Positions 35,450 to 43,959 of a stretch of DNA of 64,000 bases are shown piece by piece. The DNA comes from JAAOIF01 sp965217125 (GTDB lineage Bacteria; Pseudomonadota; Gammaproteobacteria; PS1; Pseudothioglobaceae), in NCBI GenBank assembly GCA_965217125.1, contig OZ244244.1, forward strand, positions 1,550,001 through 1,614,000, written 5' to 3'. The number at the start of each line of letters is the position of its first letter. The first letter of the stretch is position 1. The translations under genes were made by a program, and so were the position numbers. A model generated the notes under the pieces. That model had not been told where the DNA came from. It made no database searches and saw nothing but the letters and a program-made list of their open reading frames with translations.

Positions 35450-35523
35450 TATAATGTTGCTCAACCACCCTAAGGTTTTCGTGCCTTAGCCCGACGCCAG
35501 CCACTAATGCTGGCGTTTTTTTT
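35450..35523 (+). ncRNA. Possible small RNA with two hairpins
   Basis: TATAAT at 35450-35455 would start a transcript near 35462. It would contain the hairpin CTAAGG/CCTTAG (35470-35489) and end in a strong terminator. No ORF lies between, and the upstream gene points the other way, so the terminator needs another explanation. The -35 match is poor. The RNA family is not recognised. Confidence 0.4.
35494..35523 (+). terminator. Strong Rho-independent terminator
   Basis: Perfect 8-bp stem ACGCCAGC/GCTGGCGT with a 7-nt loop, followed by eight T residues. There is no plus-strand protein gene upstream of it. Confidence 0.85.
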
Positions 35524-35707
35524 AAGTGCTATATCTGCCTCAACTTGCAAACTCAAAATCTAATATTTTAATGATTTTATTAAGCAGCAATCACATATAA
35601 AATATCAGCTGTTTTTTACAGACCTTGCCTCTAAATTAAAAAAATAATCATTACTGTAAATTATATGTATAATCAGGTTTTTTTAATTTTTAAATATGAG
35701 GTGTAAA

Positions 35708-38275
35708 ATGCGTAAATTATTAATAATATCAACAACTGCTTTATTTTTATTTTTAAGTGCTTGTGGCAGTGAAAATTATAGTATTTCGTCTAATAGCGTC
35801 AGTTTAGGTGCATTTAATGCCGCCACAAAAGGTGCTGTTTGTCAATTTGAAAAACCAGATGGCAGCTCATTAGGCAGCGGCACAACGGGTGATGATGGTT
35901 TAGTAAATGTTAGTTTAAGTGAGAATTACAGCGGCATTGCAATTATTACTTGCACTGGCGGCACTTATACCGATGAGGCAACAGGCTCAGAGGTAAGCCC
36001 AGCACCAACCCTACGAGTAGCACTGAATTACAGCGGACAAACAGCCGTTATCGCCTCGCCAGTATCAGAAATCGCCTATCAAATCGCCAGCGCTAATGAT
36101 GATTTAGCTAATATTGATTATTACAATACAGACATTGCTGACGAATTAGGCTTAGACGGCATCGACATTGCCACCCAACTGCCCACCGACTTAAATAATG
36201 AGGCTGCTGCTGATGATGCTGCTGGCAGATTTGGCTTAATATTAGCGGCAATTTCTCAATATGGTGCAACCACAAGCGCAACTCCCACCGCAACTATTGA
36301 AAGTTTTGTAAATGGTTATACCGATGGCAATTTGAATTCTATTAATATTGCAGCAGCGATTAACAGCCTTAGTAGCAGCTCCGTAGGCAGCAATACTGGC
36401 AGTGCAACATCTACTGTATTAAACATTATAGGCGATGACAACACAAGTATTGCTATAACTGATATTACTATTGAAGGCGCGACAACCCTTGAAGTAAATG
36501 CCACAACGCAACTCACAACAACTATTATTCCTACTGATGCAAGTTTAACATCAGTTAGCTGGTCATCAGACGATACCACAATTGCCACTATAGATTCCGC
36601 TGGATTAGTAAGCGCAAAAGCTGAAGCTGGCACTGTTAGCATTACTGCAACAGCAAATGATGGCGGTGGTGCGGCTGATTCACATGATATTACCGTGGAA
36701 GCGGCGGCAGTTGCAAATCAAGCACCAACTGCTGATGCAGGGGCTGACCAAAATGTTGCTGCTGCTGCAACGGTTAATTTATCAGGTTCTGGCACTGATA
36801 GCGATGGCACAATCGCCAGTTTTGCTTGGACACAAGACTCTGGCACAACAGTGAATTTAACTGGTGCTAATACCGAAAATGCAAGTTTTACAGCACCAAG
36901 CACAGCAGGTGTGATTGTATTGCAATTAACAGTTACTGATAACGACGGGGCAACAGCCACAGATAATGTTAGTATTACAGTGGAAGCAGTAGTTGAAAAT
37001 CAAGCACCAACTGCAAATGCAGGGGATGATCAAAATGTTTCTGCTGCTGAAACGGTTAATTTATCAGGTTCTGGCACTGATAGCGATGGCTCAATTGTTA
37101 GTTATGCTTGGACACAAGACTCTGGCACAGCATTAACTTTAACTGGTGCTGATAGTGCAAATGCAAGTTTTGATAGCAGTGGTGCAGATGATGCTGGTGA
37201 AGTATTGATATTTATCCTGACGGTTACTGATGATGACGGGGCAACAGCCACAGATAATGTTAGTATTACAGTAGCAGCGCCTGATGTAAATTCACCACCA
37301 AATGCAGAGGCAGGGGATGATCAAAGTGTTGCTTTTTCTGCAACGGTTAATTTATCAGGTTCTGGCACTGATAGCGATGGCACAATCGCCAGTTTTGCTT
37401 GGACACAAGTCTCTGGCACAACAGTAAATTTAACTGATGCTAATACCGAAAATGCAAGTTTTACAGCACCAAGCACAGCAGGTGAGATTGTATTGCAATT
37501 AATGGTTACTGATAACGAAGGGGAAACAGCCACAGATACTGTTAGTATTACAGTAGTTGCACCACTAACAGCAAATGCCGGCATTGACCAATCAGATATT
37601 GAGCCAGATGCTACAGTTAATTTAACCGGCTCTGGCTCTGGCGGCACTGGTACAATTTCCAGTTATGTTTGGGAGCAAATCTCCGGTGCAACATTTACTA
37701 TTACTGGCTCTAATAGTGCAACTGCAAGTTTTGTAGCACCAAGAGCGACCGCGACTGGGACCACAACTGCTGTTGTATTGCAATTAACGGTTACCGATAG
37801 TAATAATGCAACAGCCACAGATACAATAACAATAACAGTTAATGCCTTTGTTGCTGTTACTGGTATTACTATTGGCACAGCAAATAACGATGGCACACAA
37901 AATTTTGATTATTACGCTGGGGTTCGTAATGGCACGCCAATTACTTATGCGCTCGGAACTAATGTTACCATTACACCAGCTAATGCCACCAAGCAAACTA
38001 TTACATGGTTAAAAAGTACTAGTGATAGAGGTTATAGTGTTGGTGCCTCTACTGGGATAGTCACCTCAACCATATCAGGCACTGGTGAACTTGGTGCATC
38101 TCAGGCAGATACTATTATTGCAAGAATAATTGGTGGCAGGCTTAATGGCGGTGATGTTGATGCATATAAAATATTGCATATTCAAGACGCACATAATGCT
38201 GGTTCTTGTAATGATTGTCATAATCCAGTAGATGGGGATAATAGAAGCAGCAATTCACAACACTATGACCAATAG
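35708..38275 (+). CDS. Ig/PKD-rich lipoprotein with C-terminal CxxCH haem motif
   Basis: 855 residues from the ATG at 35708 (GAGG lies 7 nt upstream; another ATG is at 35696). Signal peptide with lipobox LSAC, so probably membrane-anchored. After an N-terminal domain (about 20-210) comes a Big_2-like Ig domain (ITDITIEG to ITATAN), then four PKD/REJ-like repeats, each with ANAGxDQ, VNLSGSGTDSDG and SITV. A second Big_2-like domain follows. The end has HNAGSCNDCHNP with CxxCH at 834-838 (nt 38207-38221), a covalent haem-c site with a nearby His (HNAG) as possible second ligand. It precedes a redox gene cluster and may be its surface electron carrier. Confidence 0.78.
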   Translation: MRKLLIISTTALFLFLSACGSENYSISSNSVSLGAFNAATKGAVCQFEKPDGSSLGSGTTGDDGLVNVSLSENYSGIAIITCTGGTYTDEATGSEVSPAPTLRVALNYSGQTAVIASPVSEIAYQIASANDDLANIDYYNTDIADELGLDGIDIATQLPTDLNNEAAADDAAGRFGLILAAISQYGATTSATPTATIESFVNGYTDGNLNSINIAAAINSLSSSSVGSNTGSATSTVLNIIGDDNTSIAITDITIEGATTLEVNATTQLTTTIIPTDASLTSVSWSSDDTTIATIDSAGLVSAKAEAGTVSITATANDGGGAADSHDITVEAAAVANQAPTADAGADQNVAAAATVNLSGSGTDSDGTIASFAWTQDSGTTVNLTGANTENASFTAPSTAGVIVLQLTVTDNDGATATDNVSITVEAVVENQAPTANAGDDQNVSAAETVNLSGSGTDSDGSIVSYAWTQDSGTALTLTGADSANASFDSSGADDAGEVLIFILTVTDDDGATATDNVSITVAAPDVNSPPNAEAGDDQSVAFSATVNLSGSGTDSDGTIASFAWTQVSGTTVNLTDANTENASFTAPSTAGEIVLQLMVTDNEGETATDTVSITVVAPLTANAGIDQSDIEPDATVNLTGSGSGGTGTISSYVWEQISGATFTITGSNSATASFVAPRATATGTTTAVVLQLTVTDSNNATATDTITITVNAFVAVTGITIGTANNDGTQNFDYYAGVRNGTPITYALGTNVTITPANATKQTITWLKSTSDRGYSVGASTGIVTSTISGTGELGASQADTIIARIIGGRLNGGDVDAYKILHIQDAHNAGSCNDCHNPVDGDNRSSNSQHYDQ

Positions 38276-38339
38276 CAAAACAACTGAAAATTAAAAGTTT
38301 GCTATGTATTTTTGCTATATTATTGCGCAGGAGTAAATT

Positions 38340-38759
38340 ATGAAAACATTTATTGCTTTATTATTGCTTATCTCACCTGTGGTTGGTATTGCCCAAATTG
38401 ATTATCAAAAAAGTAAAATTACCTATGTTGATTTTTGGGCATCTTGGTGTCCGCCTTGTTTGGCATCTTTTCCATGGATGAATCAGATGTTTGCTAAATA
38501 TCAGGCTCAGGGTTTAAATATTGTTGCGGTTAATTTGGATGAGGAGAAATCATCTGCACAGAGTTTTTTGCAAAAAGTGCCGGCAAAGTTTGCAGTGGTT
38601 TTTACTGATGGGGTAAAAATGGCAGAAAAATTTGGGGTAAAGGTGATGCCCTCATCTTTTATTGTGAATCCACAAGGCGAGGTTATTTATTCGCATATTG
38701 GCTTTAATAATGAAGCTAAAACTGAATTAGAAAACAAGTTTAAACAGCTGCTTAAATAG
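38340..38759 (+). CDS. Periplasmic TlpA/ResA-like thioredoxin
   Basis: 139 residues: signal peptide (1-18, ending GIAQI), then a thioredoxin fold with ITYVDFWASWCPPCLASFPW (WCPPC active site, about 36-40), IVAVNLDEEK and the cis-Pro loop VMPSSFIV. It reduces disulfides outside the cytoplasm, for example in apocytochromes or Cys-rich partners. GGAG lies 7 nt before the ATG. It stands directly before the Cys-containing DUF4266 gene, with 2 nt between the stop and the next start. Confidence 0.88.
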   Translation: MKTFIALLLLISPVVGIAQIDYQKSKITYVDFWASWCPPCLASFPWMNQMFAKYQAQGLNIVAVNLDEEKSSAQSFLQKVPAKFAVVFTDGVKMAEKFGVKVMPSSFIVNPQGEVIYSHIGFNNEAKTELENKFKQLLK

Positions 38760-38761
38760 CC

Positions 38762-38977
38762 GTGAAAAAAATATTTGCCATCTCGATTTTATTAATATTA
38801 CTCAGCGCTTGTCAGCTAAGCACGGTTAAACCTTGGGAGCGTGGTATTTTAGCGCGAACGGATATGCAGTTTGACCCAGACCCACTAACCACAGCGATTG
38901 ACGATCATACTTATTTTTCTAAAGAAGCCAGTAGCGGCGGGCGCGGCTTTGCGGGTGGCGGTTGCGGTTGCAACTAA
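38762..38977 (+). CDS. DUF4266 small lipoprotein
   Basis: 71 residues from a GTG start. Signal peptide with lipobox LSAC, then VKPWERGILARTDMQFDPDPL and the C-terminus SGGRGFAGGGCGCN. The PWERG.LA..DM block and terminal GGGCGCN are hallmarks of DUF4266. The two C-terminal Cys in a Gly-rich tail could bind metal, form a disulfide, or be modified. The function of the family is unknown to me. It lies between the redoxin and the DUF3570 gene, 8 nt before the latter. Confidence 0.85.
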   Translation: MKKIFAISILLILLSACQLSTVKPWERGILARTDMQFDPDPLTTAIDDHTYFSKEASSGGRGFAGGGCGCN

Positions 38978-38985
38978 ATAAAACT

Positions 38986-40245
38986 ATGAAAAAATATAGA
39001 AAAATTGCCCCCAGCCTCTGTATTGCCTCAGCATTATTAAGCACAACCAATATTTTTGCCGCTGGTGCTGGCGCTGATAGCCAATTTTCAGGGTCGTTAT
39101 TGCGTTATTCCGAACAAGATAGAATTGAGGTAACTGAGGCTATTGTAAATGCTAAATGGAATCTTGATACTGATGAAAATATTAATGCAAAAATCACTTT
39201 TGATAGTATTACCGGTGCATCGCCCACCGGGGCCGCACCTTCAGCAAATAATCAATCAAGCACTAATCCATCCGGCACTAATACCCTAATCCTGCCTGGC
39301 ACTGTGCCGGTGCATAATTTTTCAGATGATAGAACGGCTTTGGCGCTCAGTTGGGGCAAAAAAATCGATGATATTACTACTAATTTGGGGCTTAATTATT
39401 CTACTGAGACCGATTATTTGTCTAAAGGCATCAGTGCAACTGCTAATTATGATTTTAACAATAAACACAATACCATAACCTTAGGCTTGGCATATAACAG
39501 TGATACTATCACTCCGTCAGGCGGTGTGCCGACAATATTTGCCACTATTGTGCCGCCTAAAGATATGGGCAGTAGAAGTAAAACCACCAAAGATATATTA
39601 TTGGGGGTTTCTCAGGTGATTGATAAAACTTCACTTGTTCAAGTGTTTTTTTCTTATAGTCAATCTGACGGTTATCATACCGACCCTTATAAAGTAATAT
39701 CTGTGGTGGATGCAAACGGTTCGCCGCTAATAGAGGGCAATACTGGTTTGGATTTGACCATATATGAACGCCGCCCTGAAAGACGCAAAAAAAGCAGTGT
39801 TTTTGTGCAATATAAAAAAGATTTTGTGGGCGAAGTTTTAGATGTTTCCTATCGACTTATGGGCGATAATTGGGATATAGTTTCGCATACGATTGATTCT
39901 AAATACAAAATTAGATTGGATAAAACCAGCTATTTACAACCACATTTTAGATACTACAATCAACAACAAGCCAGCTTTTATCTGCCGTTTATTACCAGTA
40001 GCAATATGCCGGTGGCGGGCGATGTAAATTCCTATGCTTCTGCGGATTATCGCTTAGGGAATATGCAGGCATATACTTTAGGAGTTGAATATGGCAGAGA
40101 TAATATCGATAATGCTTGGAATATTTCATTAGAGTATTATTTGCAAGATAATCAGGAGCCGGGCAATAAGTTTGGCGCTTTATTGACGCAAAAACTCAAT
40201 CCTAATAATAAATCGTGGATGCTTCGATATAATTTTGAATTCTAA
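38986..40245 (+). CDS. DUF3570 outer-membrane-type protein with flavinylation-like motif
   Basis: 419 residues from the ATG at 38986. Signal peptide (about 1-25, ending NIFAAGAG). The body alternates short amphipathic strands with turns and ends in WMLRYNFEF, an aromatic C-terminus usual for outer-membrane beta-barrels. Residues 73-79 read DSITGAS (Thr76 codon at 39211-39213), which fits the ApbE target pattern Dxx(S/T)GA(S/T). An ApbE gene overlaps the 3' end, so covalent FMN attachment at Thr76 is a reasoned prediction. The domain calls (DUF3570, beta-barrel) are by pattern recognition. Confidence 0.85.
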   Translation: MKKYRKIAPSLCIASALLSTTNIFAAGAGADSQFSGSLLRYSEQDRIEVTEAIVNAKWNLDTDENINAKITFDSITGASPTGAAPSANNQSSTNPSGTNTLILPGTVPVHNFSDDRTALALSWGKKIDDITTNLGLNYSTETDYLSKGISATANYDFNNKHNTITLGLAYNSDTITPSGGVPTIFATIVPPKDMGSRSKTTKDILLGVSQVIDKTSLVQVFFSYSQSDGYHTDPYKVISVVDANGSPLIEGNTGLDLTIYERRPERRKKSSVFVQYKKDFVGEVLDVSYRLMGDNWDIVSHTIDSKYKIRLDKTSYLQPHFRYYNQQQASFYLPFITSSNMPVAGDVNSYASADYRLGNMQAYTLGVEYGRDNIDNAWNISLEYYLQDNQEPGNKFGALLTQKLNPNNKSWMLRYNFEF

Positions 40246-41119
40246 GGATTATTATCTAAGGCAGCACAATGATGGTTTTCGCGTTGGGTTTAGGGCAATG
40301 GCGAGTGATTGTGAGCTGATTGTTAAAAGCACGGATAAAAAACAAGCCAGCCTGATTGCCGATATTGCCTATAGAGAAACCAAGCGCATTGAGCAAAAAT
40401 ATTCGCGTTATTTAAAAGGCAATATAATTGACAAAATTCACCAATATCGGGCGGTTGAATTGGACGCGGAAACCATCAAAATGTTAGAATTTGCTAAAAC
40501 TGCCTATCAACTTAGCGATGGTTTGTTTGATATTACTTCGGGGGTTTTGCGTAAACTCTGGACTTTTGATGGGAAATCTATTGCGCCATCGCGCAAACAA
40601 GTTAAGGCGTTATTGCCTTTGCTTGGCTTTGATAAAATTAATTGGCAAGAAAAAACCATACATCTGCCAGCGGGTATGCAGATTGATTTTGGTGGTTTTG
40701 GCAAAGAATACGCGGTTGATAGGGCAATGGAATTGGCTTTGCAAGCAGCTGATATACCGATAATGGTAAATTTTGGCGGCGATTTGCGGGTCAATAAAAG
40801 ACCAAATGCGCTTGAATATTGGCAGATTGATATTGAAAAAAGTAATGCCCAGTGGAGTAGCGCGTTTTTTCAATTAGAACGCGGGGCGATTGCTACTAGC
40901 GGTAATGCTAATCGTTATATTAAACATAAGGGCAAAAAACTCACCCACATTCTTAACCCACGCACTGGCTGGCCGGTGAGTAATGCGCCTAATTCGGTCA
41001 GTGTTGGGGGCGATAATTGCTTGCAAGCAGGGATTTTATCTACCCTTGCCACGCTGCATGGTAAAAATGCACTGGCTTTTCTAAAAGCACAAAATGTGGA
41101 GTTTTTATTGCAACAATAA
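40235..41119 (+). CDS. apbE: ApbE family FAD:protein FMN transferase
   Basis: 294 residues from a TTG start (an ATG lies at 40298). It transfers FMN from FAD to Thr/Ser of exported proteins. Visible motifs: GFRAMASDCELIV, YSRYLKGNIIDKI, LSDGLFDITSGVL, IDFGGFGKEYAVDRA, NFGGDLRV, GAIATSGNANRYI, THILNPRTGWPV and a late ILSTLATLHG. No signal peptide is obvious at the chosen start, which is unusual for a transferase acting outside the cytoplasm. It overlaps DUF3570 by 11 nt, strongly linking enzyme and candidate substrate. Confidence 0.9.
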   Translation: MNSKDYYLRQHNDGFRVGFRAMASDCELIVKSTDKKQASLIADIAYRETKRIEQKYSRYLKGNIIDKIHQYRAVELDAETIKMLEFAKTAYQLSDGLFDITSGVLRKLWTFDGKSIAPSRKQVKALLPLLGFDKINWQEKTIHLPAGMQIDFGGFGKEYAVDRAMELALQAADIPIMVNFGGDLRVNKRPNALEYWQIDIEKSNAQWSSAFFQLERGAIATSGNANRYIKHKGKKLTHILNPRTGWPVSNAPNSVSVGGDNCLQAGILSTLATLHGKNALAFLKAQNVEFLLQQ

Positions 41120-41123
41120 TTAT

Positions 41124-41729
41124 TTAGAAGCCTTTATGCTTTTCCATCAAGCTATGCACCGCTTTTGTTAAAGCGGACAGGTCAGCATTATTTTTAATAA
41201 TATCGGTTGGTAATTGCGCAAGCAATGCTAAACGCTGTTGCCGATTTGCCTGTGTTAGCAGCATTTTGTTGGCAAGGGCGGGGTTAATATGCTGGCGTTT
41301 TAACAGTCTTTTCAGCTGATTTTCTGCACTACAATCTACTATGATAGCACGGTCAAACAAGGGCGATAGCTGTTGTTCAACTAACAAAGGCACTTCAATT
41401 ACAACCAAACTAACGCCAAGCGATTTAATATCTATTTGCATTTGTTGTAGGATTTTTGGGTGCAGGATTTTTTCAATTAAGGCTTTATTTGCCTGATTTT
41501 TGAATAATTTTTGCCGTAGCAACCCTCGATTTATACTTTGGTCGGCGTTGAGAATGCCATCCCCAAACTGCGATAGCAACTCAGTCCAGCCTTGAGTATT
41601 AGGCATAACCACCTTACGGGCAATGACATCAAGGTCAATAGTCGCCACGCCCATTTTTTCTAATATTTGACCAACACTTGACTTGCCACAAGCGATGCCA
41701 CCGGTCAATGCAATTTTAAGGATAGACAT
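41124..41729 (-). CDS. coaE: Dephospho-CoA kinase
   Basis: Last step of coenzyme A synthesis. 201 residues. P-loop ALTGGIACGKSSVG at about 7-20, then TIDLDVIARKVV with the catalytic Asp, and LVVIEVPLLVEQ followed by DCSAENQLKRLLKR. Convergent with apbE, 4 nt between stops. Confidence 0.93.
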   Translation of the reverse strand: MSILKIALTGGIACGKSSVGQILEKMGVATIDLDVIARKVVMPNTQGWTELLSQFGDGILNADQSINRGLLRQKLFKNQANKALIEKILHPKILQQMQIDIKSLGVSLVVIEVPLLVEQQLSPLFDRAIIVDCSAENQLKRLLKRQHINPALANKMLLTQANRQQRLALLAQLPTDIIKNNADLSALTKAVHSLMEKHKGF

Positions 41730-41754
41730 AATTATTTATTTTAGTCGCTATTGC

Positions 41755-41783
41755 TTGACATTTGACCCAAACCTTTTGATAAT
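41755..41783 (+). promoter_or_regulatory. sigma70-type promoter of tRNA-Met
   Basis: TTGACA (41755-41760) and GATAAT (41778-41783) with 17-bp spacing, 13 nt before the tRNA 5' end. Confidence 0.75.
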
Positions 41784-41796
41784 ATCCACTCTTTTT

Positions 41797-41873
41797 GGTT
41801 ATGTAGCTCAGCTGGTTAGAGTATAGCATTCATAATGCTAGGGTCGGTGGTTCAAGTCCACCCATAACCACCA
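41797..41873 (+). tRNA. tRNA-Met (CAT), elongator type
   Basis: 77 nt including an encoded CCA. Acceptor stem GGTTATG/CATAACC, D-arm AGCTCAGCTGGTTAGAG, anticodon stem TAGCA/TGCTA with loop TTCATAA (anticodon CAT), T-arm GGTGGTTCAAGTCCACC. The sequence looks more like elongator tRNA-Met than tRNA-Ile2, but a CAT anticodon alone does not settle this. Confidence 0.93.
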
Positions 41874-41913
41874 TTTTTTTCTACTGTTTTGACGAATTAG
41901 GCAAAAAATCACC

Positions 41914-41941
41914 TTGATTAAACCCTCATTTTCTGTATAAT
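41914..41941 (+). promoter_or_regulatory. sigma70-type promoter of the tkt-fba cluster
   Basis: TTGATT (41914-41919) and TATAAT (41936-41941), 16 bp apart, 27 nt before the tkt ATG. Confidence 0.65.
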
Positions 41942-41967
41942 TCAGCAGTTTTTGTTTAAGGGAAACT

Positions 41968-43947
41968 ATGCCAACACGCAGAGAGTTAGCAAACGCAATT
42001 CGTGCTTTAAGTATGGACGCTGTTCAACAAGCAAAATCAGGTCATCCGGGTGCGCCAATGGGCATGGCAGATGTTGCACAAGTGCTTTGGAATGACCATA
42101 TAAAGTATAATCCAAGCAATGCTAAATGGGCAAATCGTGATCGTTTTGTGTTGTCAAATGGGCATGGTTCAATGCTGATTTATTCGCTATTGCACCTTAC
42201 GGGTTTTGATTTAACGATGGATGATATTAAAAACTTTCGTCAATTGCATTCTAAAACCGCAGGTCATCCTGAATATGGCTATGCTGATGGGATTGAAACC
42301 ACAACAGGTCCGCTCGGACAAGGCATTACTAACGCTGTAGGTATGGCGATTGCCGAGCGCACATTAGCTGCTCAATTTAATAAAGCTAATCATACTATTG
42401 TTGATCACAATACCTATGTTTTTATGGGTGATGGTTGTTTAATGGAAGGGCTTTCGCATGAATCTTGCGCTATGGCTGGCACATTAGGCTTGGGCAAGCT
42501 GATTGCATTTTGGGACGATAATGATATTTCTATTGATGGGCATATTGGCGACTGGATGGAACGCGGTGCGGCACGGCGGTTTGAGTCTTATGGTTGGCAG
42601 GTGATTGCAGTAGATGGACACGATGCAGATGCTGTTAATAAAGCGATTATTGAGGCAAAATCGCTTACTGATAAACCCAGTTTAATTTGTTGTAAAACTA
42701 CCATTGGTTTTGGCGCGCCGAATTTGGCAGGCTCGCATGAGTGCCACGGTGCGCCACTTGGTGATGCTGAGATTATTGCTACGCGTAAAGAATTGGGCTG
42801 GGATTATCCTGCTTTTGAGATTCCTGATGATATTTATGCAGGTTGGGAGCATAAACAACAAGGCTCTGTAGATGAGGCAGATTGGAATGCAAAATTTAGC
42901 GCTTATCAGAGTGCTTTTCCAGCAGAAGCTGCTGAGTTTGAACGCCGTATGTCGGGTGATTTACCAGCTAATTTTGCGGCAGAAATGGACAAATTTATTG
43001 CTAAAACTCAGGAAGAAATGCCTAATATTGCCTCGCGTAAAGCCTCACAAAATGCGATTGAAGCAATGGGCGCTTTATTGCCAGAGTTGTTTGGTGGTTC
43101 GGCAGATTTAACAGGCTCTAATCTAACAAATTGGTCCGGCACGGTTAAAGTCAATGCAAATAATGCTAATGGTAATTACCTTTCATGGGGGGTGCGTGAA
43201 TTTGGCATGGCACATATGATGAACGGTATGGTATTGCACGGTGGATTTAAGGTTTATGGCGCTACTTTCTTTATGTTTATGGAATTTATGCGTAACGCCC
43301 TGCGGATGTCGGCGTTAATGAAGATTGGCACTATTTATGTTTATACGCATGATTCCATTGGTTTGGGTGAAGACGGTCCGACCCATCAGCCGGTTGAACA
43401 ATTAGCCACTATTCGTATGATTCCTAACTTTCAAACATGGCGTGGCTGTGATGCGATTGAATCAGCGGTTTCATGGAAAATCGCTATTTTAAGAGGCGAT
43501 GCGCCCACTGCATTAGTGTTTTCAAGACAAAATTTAACCTCACAGTCTAGAACAGTTCAGCAAATTGCCGATATTGAAAAAGGTGGTTATGTGCTGCGAG
43601 ATTGTCAGGCTGATGCGGATATTATTTTTATCGCAACAGGCTCTGAGGTGGGTTTGGCAGTTGAGGCAGCGCAGGCTATGGATGCTAATGTGCGTGTAGT
43701 TTCAATGCCTTGCACCGATGCTTATGATGAGCAAAGTCAATCTTATAAAGATTCTGTGCTAACCCCAGGGGTTAAACGCGTTGCTATTGAGGCAGGCGTG
43801 GGCGATGGCTGGTATAAATATATTGGTCTTGATGGTGGTTTGGTTTGTATGACCAGCTTTGGTGAGTCGGCCCCAGCAGGTGATTTATTTAAAGAGTTTG
43901 GTTTTACCGTGGACAATGTTATTGCTACGGCGAAGTCAATTTTATAA
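41968..43947 (+). CDS. tkt: Transketolase
   Basis: 659 residues. It moves two-carbon units between sugar phosphates in the pentose phosphate and Calvin cycles with thiamine diphosphate. Motifs: SMDAVQQAKSGHPGAPMGMA at the N-terminus, FMGDGCLMEGLSHE and WDDNDISIDG for cofactor binding, GVREFGMAHMMNGM and HDSIGLGEDGPTHQP in the middle domain. First gene of a five-gene run, tkt-gap-pgk-pyk-fba, an arrangement also used for CO2 fixation in autotrophic bacteria. No RuBisCO gene is in the window. Confidence 0.96.
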   Translation: MPTRRELANAIRALSMDAVQQAKSGHPGAPMGMADVAQVLWNDHIKYNPSNAKWANRDRFVLSNGHGSMLIYSLLHLTGFDLTMDDIKNFRQLHSKTAGHPEYGYADGIETTTGPLGQGITNAVGMAIAERTLAAQFNKANHTIVDHNTYVFMGDGCLMEGLSHESCAMAGTLGLGKLIAFWDDNDISIDGHIGDWMERGAARRFESYGWQVIAVDGHDADAVNKAIIEAKSLTDKPSLICCKTTIGFGAPNLAGSHECHGAPLGDAEIIATRKELGWDYPAFEIPDDIYAGWEHKQQGSVDEADWNAKFSAYQSAFPAEAAEFERRMSGDLPANFAAEMDKFIAKTQEEMPNIASRKASQNAIEAMGALLPELFGGSADLTGSNLTNWSGTVKVNANNANGNYLSWGVREFGMAHMMNGMVLHGGFKVYGATFFMFMEFMRNALRMSALMKIGTIYVYTHDSIGLGEDGPTHQPVEQLATIRMIPNFQTWRGCDAIESAVSWKIAILRGDAPTALVFSRQNLTSQSRTVQQIADIEKGGYVLRDCQADADIIFIATGSEVGLAVEAAQAMDANVRVVSMPCTDAYDEQSQSYKDSVLTPGVKRVAIEAGVGDGWYKYIGLDGGLVCMTSFGESAPAGDLFKEFGFTVDNVIATAKSIL

Positions 43948-43959
43948 AGGAGTAAAAAA

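Noticed and set aside
35708..38275. ISGAT in the lipoprotein as a flavinylation site
   Set aside because: It sits inside a PKD repeat strand where other repeats read QDSGTT or QDSGTA, and there is no Asp at the expected position.
41797..41873. tRNA-Ile2 instead of tRNA-Met
   Set aside because: The arms look closer to elongator tRNA-Met, although a CAT anticodon alone cannot exclude a lysidine-modified Ile tRNA.
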